Source: an uncultured Desulfomonile sp. (GTDB lineage Bacteria > Desulfobacterota > Desulfomonilia > Desulfomonilales > Desulfomonilaceae). From it: a stretch of 5,723 nt of DNA. The stretch is taken from positions 1 to 5,723 of the forward strand of contig CAIXMD010000303.1 in the NCBI GenBank assembly GCA_903920415.1, read 5' to 3'. Shown here piece after piece: positions 1-5,565 of this stretch. Positions within the stretch are counted from its first letter, which is position 1; each line of letters opens with the position of its first letter. The translations under genes were made by a program, and so were the position numbers. Below the pieces are notes generated by a model. The model worked only from the letters and a program-made list of their open reading frames with translations. It did not search any database and had not been told where the DNA came from.

Positions 1-5
1 ACCAC

Positions 6-19
6 AAGTACATGTACTT
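6..19. promoter_or_regulatory. 14-bp perfect palindrome (possible operator)
   Basis: AAGTACATGTACTT is a perfect inverted repeat with no spacer. A -10-like TATAGT follows at 22-27, so if a promoter lies here (its -35 would fall off the window's left edge) the palindrome would sit in the spacer, a normal repressor position. This is inference: a 14-bp palindrome is expected by chance about once in 16 kb, and no second copy is seen in the window. Confidence 0.2.
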
Positions 20-239
20 TATATAGTCGGTCGCAAACCTTTCCAACCTTACTATTTCTCACTCGGTATAGTTGCAAAGCATCCTCCAATTGATAGGATG
101 ATACGTCGCAGCAATACCCACAATATTAAGACCCCTGTGCCGCACAAGTTCTTGTTTGCAACCCCAAGTTCTCAATGATGTTTGATCTTGTACTCCCAAG
201 ATGGTAAACATCCGGTAGAAACTTTTCGGCGATGCTATC

Positions 240-243
240 GGAG
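240..243 (+). promoter_or_regulatory. Ribosome binding site of the VCBS protein gene
   Basis: GGAG lies 8 nt ahead of the ATG at 252. The reading frame has a stop (TAG, 216-218) upstream and no other start codon in between, so this site and that stop together fix the start. Confidence 0.6.
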
Positions 244-251
244 CCCAACAA

Positions 252-1646
252 ATGAGTGCTTTTCACCGAGTCTTTGTCATATTACTCGTTGCAGGTATAT
301 TTCCTGCCTCCCCTGGTTCTTCTGGAAATTCTCAGTTCAGCGATTCTCTTGCTGGTGTGGTTGATTCTCTTGACAGACGGGCCCAGGATCCACTTCTCAG
401 TGATAGCCTGAAACCGGGACAAATGGTATCCGACGCATTGGGTGAGCATTATAATTCAGAGCAACTAACAGAAAAGAATGATTCCGGCTCCAAAGGAACT
501 CGAATAGTCATCTCGGAGCGTCGCCCGGAGGGAAGATCGTCGTCCGGTGCGGAATCAAGGCACTCTGATGGAGACAGGGTGTGGAAAAGCCAGGAACTTG
601 ACTTGCTTGCGGTAGGCATGGGAATCGGCGACGTGGATGGTGACGGGCAAAACGAGATAGTGGTGATTGATCCTCATAATGTGTACTTGTACCGATTGTC
701 CGCGGGAAAATTGAATCGTGTGGCCGAATACTCGGCACGCACTATGGAACTGAAGAGCGTCGACGTGGCAAAATTTCGTAAACAGGGCCCAGCAAGAATA
801 TACGTCTCAGCTCAAAATCGCGGGACTCTCGCTTCTTTTGTGCTCGAATATAGAAATGGGGCTCTGGAACCAGTCATAAGAGATTTTGATTATTTTCTGA
901 GAGTAATTGTTTATCCTACTCAGGGGCCGATTCTTCTCGGCCAGAAAAAGGGCCTGAGAAATATGTATGATGGTCCGGTATATCGCCTGACCGACAAGGG
1001 AGACCAACTGGCAATGGAAGGCAGGTTCGGGATCCCCCTTAAAATTCCCGTCTTCGGATTCACCATCGGAGATTTCGAGGGAAAACGGCAGCCGCTCATC
1101 GCTGTTTATGACAGGAATGATCATCTCCGTATCTACAGTCCTGACGGAAAAAGGATGTACGTTTCCAAGGCATTCTACGGAGGGTCGGACGTTCTACTGA
1201 GATGGGCCGGGCCGGAAAAGCAGACAAGCAGAGATTCTATTCGATCGGATGACGAAAAGGACGACGTCTATTTTCGTCCACGAATTATGTCCATGGACAT
1301 TGACGGTGACAAGACTCAACAGATTGTCGTCATCTCTCATAGCTCCAAAACCATGCGGCTACTCGGCCGTAGCAAGATGCTGGAAGAAGGGCAAGTATTG
1401 GGTTTATTGTGGAACGGTGATGCACTGGACGAAAAATGGGGCACTCCTAAGTTGGAGGGCACGATAACGGACTTTGCCGTGGAGAAACTGCCGGAACTTT
1501 CCGGCGTGAGGCTGGTGACGCTGGAGCGTAAGAAGACTGATTGGCTGGCTTTTCTGAGGTCCAAAAGCCAGATACGAGCCTATGACTTGCCCTCCCTGAT
1601 ACGTGAAGGCCTGGAAGGGGGAGGAAGGAGAAGTCCTGGTGATTGA
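252..1646 (+). CDS. FG-GAP/VCBS repeat beta-propeller protein, exported
   Basis: The 464-residue protein starts with a short basic stretch and a hydrophobic run (about residues 7-19), consistent with a Sec signal peptide or N-terminal anchor; the cleavage site is unclear. Residues 25-108 are polar and low in order. From about 110 to 447 it shows FG-GAP/VCBS propeller repeats: a good calcium loop GDVDGDG (126-132), a partial one MDIDGD (348-353), and degenerate blades near 169-187, 272-287 and 406-424 where the acidic loop is lost. The segment 215-230 (FLRVIVYPTQGPILLGQ) matches, from memory, a deltaproteobacterial family of secreted VCBS proteins, some of which carry an extra N-terminal domain absent here. 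Such propellers usually mediate binding rather than catalysis; the ligand is unknown. Likely periplasmic or surface-exposed. It appears monocistronic: a 336-nt gap and an independent promoter follow. Family assignment is firm, role unknown. Confidence 0.85.
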   Translation: MSAFHRVFVILLVAGIFPASPGSSGNSQFSDSLAGVVDSLDRRAQDPLLSDSLKPGQMVSDALGEHYNSEQLTEKNDSGSKGTRIVISERRPEGRSSSGAESRHSDGDRVWKSQELDLLAVGMGIGDVDGDGQNEIVVIDPHNVYLYRLSAGKLNRVAEYSARTMELKSVDVAKFRKQGPARIYVSAQNRGTLASFVLEYRNGALEPVIRDFDYFLRVIVYPTQGPILLGQKKGLRNMYDGPVYRLTDKGDQLAMEGRFGIPLKIPVFGFTIGDFEGKRQPLIAVYDRNDHLRIYSPDGKRMYVSKAFYGGSDVLLRWAGPEKQTSRDSIRSDDEKDDVYFRPRIMSMDIDGDKTQQIVVISHSSKTMRLLGRSKMLEEGQVLGLLWNGDALDEKWGTPKLEGTITDFAVEKLPELSGVRLVTLERKKTDWLAFLRSKSQIRAYDLPSLIREGLEGGGRRSPGD

Positions 1647-1684
1647 GGCGGATCAGACTGAGTGACGTCTCTTTACAGGCCGAG

Positions 1685-1704
1685 AGGTTGATTGGTGTCA
1701 ACCT
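1685..1704 (+). terminator. Hairpin 38 nt after the VCBS gene, possible weak terminator
   Basis: AGGTTGA pairs with TCAACCT around a 6-nt loop (TTGGTG). The stem is only moderately GC-rich and no T-run follows, so it is not a classical intrinsic terminator; it could instead protect the 3' end of the transcript. Confidence 0.25.
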
Positions 1705-1888
1705 TCCGTAACGCTGCTCTGATGGGCTCCTGCACATGCTCGTTTTCTTATCATTGATGGACAACCATCCCACAGAGTTCAGATGCATTTTAGATTCCTG
1801 GTAGGAATGGTATTTTCATTCATGAGATTTCAAGTCGAGCCATATGACTGAAAAGAGTCAGGGGGTAGACGGCCGTGGGAAATTATTC

Positions 1889-1918
1889 TTGACACAATCG
1901 CAGGGGCCGATGAATAAT
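1889..1918 (+). promoter_or_regulatory. Sigma70-type promoter for the UPF0280-phosphoesterase pair
   Basis: A consensus -35 TTGACA (1889-1894) is followed after 18 nt by AATAAT (1913-1918), one mismatch from TATAAT. Transcription would start near 1925, giving a leader of about 58 nt. ATTATTC (1882-1888) and GAATAAT (1912-1918) form a 7-bp inverted repeat whose centres are 30 bp apart, embracing the -35 and overlapping the -10; a regulator could bind there, but this is unproven. Confidence 0.5.
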
Positions 1919-1982
1919 CACCTTCAACTGAGGCAAGAGCTTTACACTTAAATCGGGCCTTCGAAGAGAGTGGGCAGATACG

Positions 1983-2735
1983 ATGCCATCTGTTTACGAT
2001 ATCTACGAGAGGAAGAATTACCGGAATCGAATCCCGCTGGCCCAGTCCGTCAGCTTTGAAGTGGAGGTCCGCGAAACCAACCTCCACATTCAAGCGCGTA
2101 CGGACCTTGGCCCTAAAGCTAAGGATTCTGTTTTCCGATACAGATATCAGATCGAGGAATATCTCAGGCAACACCCTGCGTTTCGTGAGACTGCCTCGCC
2201 GATCCAGATATATGCCAGTGCTCCGGAAATTGTCCGATACTGTGATCTTTCCAGCCGTTCTACCGGAGTTGCTCCCATGTCATGCATGAGTGGGGCAATT
2301 GCAGACTTTGTCGGGCGAGACTTGGCTTCGGATTCACCCAATCTCATAGTTTCGAGTGGGGGAGATTCTTTTGTCAAGTGTGCATTCCCTCTTGATGTTT
2401 ACCTCTACGCCAAAGGATCACCTTTTCACGAACGCCTCATTCTGGCTTTGCCCTCGTACCAGAAATCTTTTGGTATCTCCACTCTTGTCCCCGGCAAAGG
2501 AGTCAACGCTGTAACCGTAGTTTCCCGTTCCGCCTGCTGGGCTTCAGCCTTTGCAAAGGACATAGGAGACCGCTTATCTGCTGGTGAAGGTCTTGCCTCG
2601 GTCCTCAAACGAGCCGATGCTTACTCCGACGTGGGGTCTATAATTCTTATTGCCGGGAAAACGATTGTTTTGGGAGGAGACATGGTTCTGAGGTCAGTTA
2701 ACGGCAGTTCACCGGAATGGCCTGGAAATGATTGA
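1983..2735 (+). CDS. UPF0280 family protein (COG2122, ApbE-like), divergent
   Basis: The 250-residue protein has the UPF0280 layout: a YR-start region (13-36) with an RETNL block (30-34), the charged helix FRYRYQIEEYL (51-61), APEIVRY (80-86), a glycine-rich block GVAPMSCMSGAIADFVG (95-111), SSGGD (124-128) where family members usually have ENGGD, and a YAKGSPF segment (142-148). The fold is related to ApbE, the flavin transferase/FAD-binding protein. As I recall, an archaeal COG2122 protein of Methanosarcina was linked to efficient sulfide assimilation; whether that applies here is inference. Two usually conserved stretches are altered: the GTVGHSxSFGKADAVTV-like region is shortened to 164-179, and the ADAxAT-like motif reads ASAFAK (187-192), losing the Asp and Thr that in ApbE help bind metal. 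The ATG at 1983 is the first possible start after an in-frame stop; the ribosome site (GAGAGTGGG, 1966-1974 area) is weak. Likely cytoplasmic, first gene of an operon. Confidence 0.85.
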   Translation: MPSVYDIYERKNYRNRIPLAQSVSFEVEVRETNLHIQARTDLGPKAKDSVFRYRYQIEEYLRQHPAFRETASPIQIYASAPEIVRYCDLSSRSTGVAPMSCMSGAIADFVGRDLASDSPNLIVSSGGDSFVKCAFPLDVYLYAKGSPFHERLILALPSYQKSFGISTLVPGKGVNAVTVVSRSACWASAFAKDIGDRLSAGEGLASVLKRADAYSDVGSIILIAGKTIVLGGDMVLRSVNGSSPEWPGND

Positions 2736-2740
2736 CAAAT

Positions 2741-3232
2741 ATGAAAATCGGAGTCCTTTCTGACACCCATCTGTCCAGCCCTGATCCATTACTTGACCGC
2801 ATACTTGAAGATCTGCTGGCATGCACGGAAATGATTCTTCACGCGGGGGACATAGTGAGCCGGAGAGTTCTGGATCGCCTCGAAGAAGGCGGGGTCATCG
2901 CGGTCTCAGGAAATATGGACGACTACGATGTGCTGGAAGCTGTCCCTCAGGTTCGTATTCTGTCTGCAGAGGGCAAGCGTATCGGGCTGATTCACGGATG
3001 GGGCTCAAAAGAAGGCTTGGCTCAGAGAATACTTCTGAAATTCGGCTCGGAGAAACCGGACTTGATAGTTTACGGCCACTCCCACGTCCCGTTCTGGGGT
3101 AAAGTGGAGGGCACGTACATGTTTAACCCTGGATCTGCCGGCCATAGGCTTTACTCGGGATTGAGAACCGTGGGCATTGTAGAGGTCTCTCAAGACGGCA
3201 TTGAAGGAAAGTTCATGTCAGTAGGACCTTGA
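2741..3232 (+). CDS. YfcE/MJ0936-type metallophosphoesterase
   Basis: This 163-residue cytoplasmic calcineurin-like phosphoesterase carries the complete two-metal site: D8 and H10 (SDTH), D37 (HAGD), N58 (GNMD), H85 (IHG), and H113/H115 (GHSH). Length and order match the YfcE/MJ0936 family, whose members hydrolyse phosphodiester or phosphomonoester model substrates with manganese or similar metals; physiological substrates are generally unknown. The start is ambiguous. ATG 2741 gives the usual family N-terminus (MKIGVLSDTH) but has no clear ribosome site. An in-frame TTG at 2732 adds three residues and overlaps the UPF0280 stop (TTGA), with GGAA just upstream. Either way the gene follows UPF0280 within 5 nt or overlaps it, so the two are almost certainly cotranscribed and perhaps translationally coupled. 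Confidence 0.9.
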   Translation: MKIGVLSDTHLSSPDPLLDRILEDLLACTEMILHAGDIVSRRVLDRLEEGGVIAVSGNMDDYDVLEAVPQVRILSAEGKRIGLIHGWGSKEGLAQRILLKFGSEKPDLIVYGHSHVPFWGKVEGTYMFNPGSAGHRLYSGLRTVGIVEVSQDGIEGKFMSVGP

Positions 3233-3363
3233 TTCCTATGCTGTAAAACATTGTGCGGAGCATGATCCGGCGAAATCTTTCTCACCTCAATGGAATAAAC
3301 TACGGCTGCTTACTTTTGGATGTGTGAGAGCCGGCTGAAAACCGACTGCGAGATCAAATCAAC

Positions 3364-3879
3364 ATGGAAAGAATCTGGGCACCCTGGAGAATAGATTACA
3401 TACTGGGTGAAGAAAAAGAATCAGGCTGCATATTTTGTACTAAACCGGCAGCAAAAGAGGACGATGATAATCTGATCGTGCATCGAGCCGTGTGTGCGTT
3501 CACCATGATGAACAAGTTCCCGTATAATAACGGCCATCTCCTGGTCGTTCCCTATCGACATGTTCCCGATATCTGTTTGCTCGAGCCGGACGAGAATAGC
3601 CTCCTCGTCCAGGAAGTTTGTCGTGCCCTGCAGGTTCTCAGGCATGTGATGCGGCCGGACGGTTTCAACATCGGCATTAATTTGGGAAAATCAGCCGGGG
3701 CCGGTATTGAAGAGCACGTGCATTATCATATAGTTCCTCGCTGGAATGGAGACACCAACATTATGCCGGTGCTTGCCGATATTAAAGTAATTCCAGAGCA
3801 CCTTGGCATTTCATGCAAAAAATTGCAGGAGGGATTTACAAAACTTTATCCCCAAGTTTCCAAAGAGGAGGAGAAATGA
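3364..3879 (+). CDS. HIT family protein, Ap4A phosphorylase-like
   Basis: The 171-residue soluble protein opens with the typical MERIWAPWR sequence, then CIFC (22-25), probably a zinc-binding CxxC, the MNKFPYNNGHLLVVPYRHV region (49-67), and the histidine triad H118-V-H120-Y-H122, where the central histidine is expected to be the catalytic nucleophile. The stretch GFNIGINLGKSAGAG (100-114) and the PRWNGDTNIMPV tail of the triad (125-136) resemble the branch containing mycobacterial Rv2613c, a diadenosine tetraphosphate phosphorylase. Expected reaction: phosphorolysis or hydrolysis of dinucleoside polyphosphates or other nucleotidyl bonds; the exact substrate is inferred. Full length for the family. 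Start at ATG 3364 fits homologues, though the ribosome site (GAGA near 3350) is weak. Its stop overlaps the start of the LapA-domain gene by ATGA, and its last codons contain that gene's Shine-Dalgarno. Confidence 0.9.
   Translation: MERIWAPWRIDYILGEEKESGCIFCTKPAAKEDDDNLIVHRAVCAFTMMNKFPYNNGHLLVVPYRHVPDICLLEPDENSLLVQEVCRALQVLRHVMRPDGFNIGINLGKSAGAGIEEHVHYHIVPRWNGDTNIMPVLADIKVIPEHLGISCKKLQEGFTKLYPQVSKEEEK
3866..3871 (+). promoter_or_regulatory. Strong Shine-Dalgarno of the LapA-domain gene
   Basis: AGGAGG, extended to AGGAGGAG at 3866-3873, precedes ATG 3876 by 4 nt and lies inside the end of the HIT gene. It decides the start at 3876 against an in-frame upstream ATG at 3813 that would add 21 non-family residues overlapping the HIT gene. 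Confidence 0.75.
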
Positions 3880-4319
3880 GGCTCATAAAGAGGCTGATCG
3901 AACTTGCCTTCGTCATACTGGTGATCTCACTGTTCATGAAAAACAAGGATATAGAGCTGCAGATTAATTATTTCGGTTTGTCCGAGCCCATCAAAGTGGC
4001 GTTCTGGGAACTCGTAACTTTTTGCGTCTCCATCGGAATCATTATTGCAGCACTAGGAGACTTCATTACACAGCTTAAATGGCTCCGGGAAAAGCGGAGG
4101 ATGATCAAGACAGATAAAGGACACCAGAAAGAAGTTAACGATTTAAACGAAAAGATTGAGTCACTTGAAGCTGAAAACCAACTCATGAAAAAAAGTCTTG
4201 ACCAGAAGTCAAAAGAGTTCTCGGATCTCCAGAAACAGGTGGATGCATCATCTGTATGCCGAAGCGAAGTTCCCATAATGAATGTTGAAAATACCGGGGA
4301 TTCCACAGAGAAGAAATAA
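3876..4319 (+). CDS. LapA-domain (DUF1049) inner-membrane protein with coiled coil
   Basis: A 147-residue protein with two hydrophobic segments (about 6-21 and 41-66) joined by a short polar loop containing NKDIELQINYFG (23-34), the arrangement and motif of the LapA domain. A charged region follows (about 68-78), then a predicted coiled coil (about 82-122, KIESLEAENQLMKK and similar heptads) and a polar tail. In E. coli, LapA works with LapB in the envelope to control LPS synthesis through FtsH/LpxC; no LapB lies in this window, so that role is transferred only by family. Topology expected: both termini cytoplasmic, coiled coil in the cytoplasm. The gene overlaps the HIT gene by ATGA with a strong Shine-Dalgarno, indicating cotranscription and coupled translation. 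It is longer than E. coli LapA because of the C-terminal extension. Confidence 0.8.
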   Translation: MRLIKRLIELAFVILVISLFMKNKDIELQINYFGLSEPIKVAFWELVTFCVSIGIIIAALGDFITQLKWLREKRRMIKTDKGHQKEVNDLNEKIESLEAENQLMKKSLDQKSKEFSDLQKQVDASSVCRSEVPIMNVENTGDSTEKK

Positions 4320-4416
4320 ATGTTTCAAAGGACTTATGATGTCCTGTTAAGAGTGCGTTGAGTAAATGTGCGTGAGCAATGAATTAACAAGAATGCGGAG
4401 TCAAGAAACTGGATCA

Positions 4417-4439
4417 TCCTACCGGTCACACGGCTAGGA
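4417..4439 (+). terminator. Bulged hairpin after HIT-LapA genes, weak terminator candidate
   Basis: TCCTACCG pairs with CGG-C-TAGGA (8 bp with one bulged C) around the loop GTCACA. A T-containing stretch (AATTTAATCTTT) follows instead of a clean T-run. It lies about 100 nt after the LapA-domain stop and just before the candidate ribF promoter, a sensible place for a transcript end. A second, weaker AGGAC/GTCCT hairpin is at 4329-4345. Confidence 0.3.
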
Positions 4440-4461
4440 CAATTTAATCTTTACTCCAGCA

Positions 4462-4490
4462 TTCCGAAACCGGTCCACAAACCATAGAAT
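4462..4490 (+). promoter_or_regulatory. Possible ribF promoter
   Basis: A good -10 TAGAAT (4485-4490) lies 17 nt after a poor -35 TTCCGA (4462-4467). Transcription would start near 4497, leaving only about 20 nt before the ribF ATG. No FMN riboswitch-like sequence is recognisable in the spacer. Confidence 0.3.
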
Positions 4491-4516
4491 TTGTTAAAGA
4501 ACCTCTGTAGCTGCAC

Positions 4517-5455
4517 ATGGAAATCGTTCGCGTTCGCGAAAAGATCTATCTAAACTTCATTGCTCCGTCAGTGGCCCTCGGAAATTTTGATGGTGTCCAC
4601 CTGGGGCATCAGGAGATTCTCAGGCGCACGGTGGAGACGGCACACCGCAAAGGCAGGGATGCCGTGGTCTACACATTCGATCCACATCCTCGCCTGGTGC
4701 TGAACAAGGTACCGGAAATTCCAAGAATAACCACTCCCCGGGAGAGGGTGAGAATCCTTGAAAGCCTTGGAATTGACGTCCTTGTACTGGCAGAGTTTAC
4801 CACTGAATTCGCCGCCCAGTCTCCTGAGGAGTTTGTGGAGAACGTATTGGTGGAGGAACTCGGCACCAGAAACTTGTTCATCGGGGAAAATTATCGTTTC
4901 GGCAAAGGCCGTGCCGGCACTTCTCACACACTACGCAAAATGGCGTACGAACTGGGATTCATTGTACATGTGGTTCCACCTGTACGTTACGGAGGAATAG
5001 TTGTTTCTTCCAGCAGAATACGAGAGCATCTTGCGCGAGGGGAGATTGCCGAGGCAAACTATTTGCTGGGAAGAGAGTTTACCATCGAGGGCAGGGTCAT
5101 TCACGGACACCACCGCGGCAAGGGACTAGGCTTCCCCACGGCAAATATCAAGCCTGAAGTCAAGTTGCATCCACCCGAGGGCGTCTATGCGGTATATTGC
5201 CTCACAGGAGAAGACATCCACCCGGCAGTCATGAACATCGGGTACAATCCGACATTCAAGGACCGCCAGGTCTCATACGAGGTCCATATACTGGATTTCG
5301 AACGGGATCTTTACGGAGAATTTATAACAGCATATATGGTTGAACGGCTGAGGCCTGAAATGACTTTTAGCAGTGCGGAAGATTTAAGAGCGCAAATAGG
5401 AAGAGACACAGAGCGCACAAGGCAAGTCCTTGCCCAAAAGCCGAAAATGACTTGA
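4517..5455 (+). CDS. ribF: Bifunctional riboflavin kinase / FAD synthetase
   Basis: RibF phosphorylates riboflavin to FMN and adenylates FMN to FAD in the cytoplasm. At 312 residues it is the usual length. The N-terminal adenylyltransferase domain shows GNFDGVHLGH (22-31), YTFDPHP (52-58), FIGENYRFGKGRAG (121-134) and SSSRIREHL (164-172). The C-terminal kinase domain shows GRVIHGHHRGKGLGFPTAN (192-210) with the metal/ATP residues T208 and N210, GVYAV (222-226), MNIGYNPTF (239-247), and the catalytic glutamate E255 in YEVHILDF. All key residues of both activities are intact. ATG 4517 is the first start after an in-frame TAG (4508-4510) and gives a normal N-terminus, but no Shine-Dalgarno is visible ahead of it. 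The gene seems separately transcribed from the LapA-domain gene (197-nt gap). Confidence 0.97.
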   Translation: MEIVRVREKIYLNFIAPSVALGNFDGVHLGHQEILRRTVETAHRKGRDAVVYTFDPHPRLVLNKVPEIPRITTPRERVRILESLGIDVLVLAEFTTEFAAQSPEEFVENVLVEELGTRNLFIGENYRFGKGRAGTSHTLRKMAYELGFIVHVVPPVRYGGIVVSSSRIREHLARGEIAEANYLLGREFTIEGRVIHGHHRGKGLGFPTANIKPEVKLHPPEGVYAVYCLTGEDIHPAVMNIGYNPTFKDRQVSYEVHILDFERDLYGEFITAYMVERLRPEMTFSSAEDLRAQIGRDTERTRQVLAQKPKMT

Positions 5456-5484
5456 GGTTCATCCGAAACAACGAGGGCACTCAG

Positions 5485-5565
5485 TTGAACGATCTTTCAA
5501 ACATCGAACAAATTCTTCGCGAGGCGCACTTCCTGACAACAATCAGCACCTTGATAAGACGATGA
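5485..5565 (+). CDS. Possible 26-codon ORF ending in ATGA overlap
   Basis: A TTG at 5485 preceded by GAGGG (5473-5477, 7-nt spacing) opens 26 codons that end in TGA at 5563-5565, overlapping the ATG (5562) of the next gene. The peptide has no recognisable motif. The next gene has no Shine-Dalgarno of its own, so a translated leader could feed it ribosomes, but the frame is also open back into ribF and may be open by chance. Speculative. Confidence 0.15.
   Translation: MNDLSNIEQILREAHFLTTISTLIRR

Larger units (their letters stand above)
1647..1982. other. 336-nt intergenic region with hairpins and a promoter
   Basis: No convincing gene. It holds a 7-bp hairpin (1685-1704), a GATGG/CCATC hairpin with a 4-nt loop (1756-1769), an ATTCCT/AGGAAT hairpin with a 3-nt loop (1794-1808), and the promoter at 1889-1918. 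A 22-codon ORF from ATG 1783 to TGA 1851, with many hydrophobic residues in its first half, lacks a good ribosome site and is probably chance. The frame of the downstream gene is closed by TGA at 1929-1931. Confidence 0.6.

Noticed and set aside
80..100. CATCCT/AGGATG hairpin with a 9-nt loop ahead of the VCBS gene
   Set aside because: Only six pairs with a large loop; well within chance for AT/GC-balanced DNA.
807..1124. Minus-strand ORF of 105 codons inside the VCBS gene
   Set aside because: Shadow of the propeller coding frame; no family resemblance.
1447..1788. Minus-strand ORF of 113 codons over the end of the VCBS gene and the gap
   Set aside because: Mostly antisense to a well-supported gene, no motif, no ribosome site noted.
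1830..2174. Minus-strand ORF of 114 codons across the promoter region and the start of UPF0280
   Set aside because: It runs antisense to the conserved UPF0280 coding region and the best promoter, and its translation resembles no family I know.
3813..3875. Upstream ATG that would lengthen the LapA-domain protein by 21 residues
   Set aside because: It overlaps the HIT gene by 67 nt and adds non-family residues, whereas ATG 3876 has a near-perfect Shine-Dalgarno and a typical LapA N-terminus.
3968..4306. Minus-strand ORF of 112 codons opposite the LapA-domain gene
   Set aside because: Ser/Phe-rich translation typical of an antisense frame of Lys/Glu-rich coiled-coil coding sequence.
4320..4516. 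FMN riboswitch ahead of ribF
   Set aside because: No RFN-type conserved sequence blocks are visible, and the gap is short with only a simple bulged hairpin.
4568..4927. Minus-strand ORF of 119 codons inside ribF
   Set aside because: Antisense to an intact, fully conserved ribF domain.
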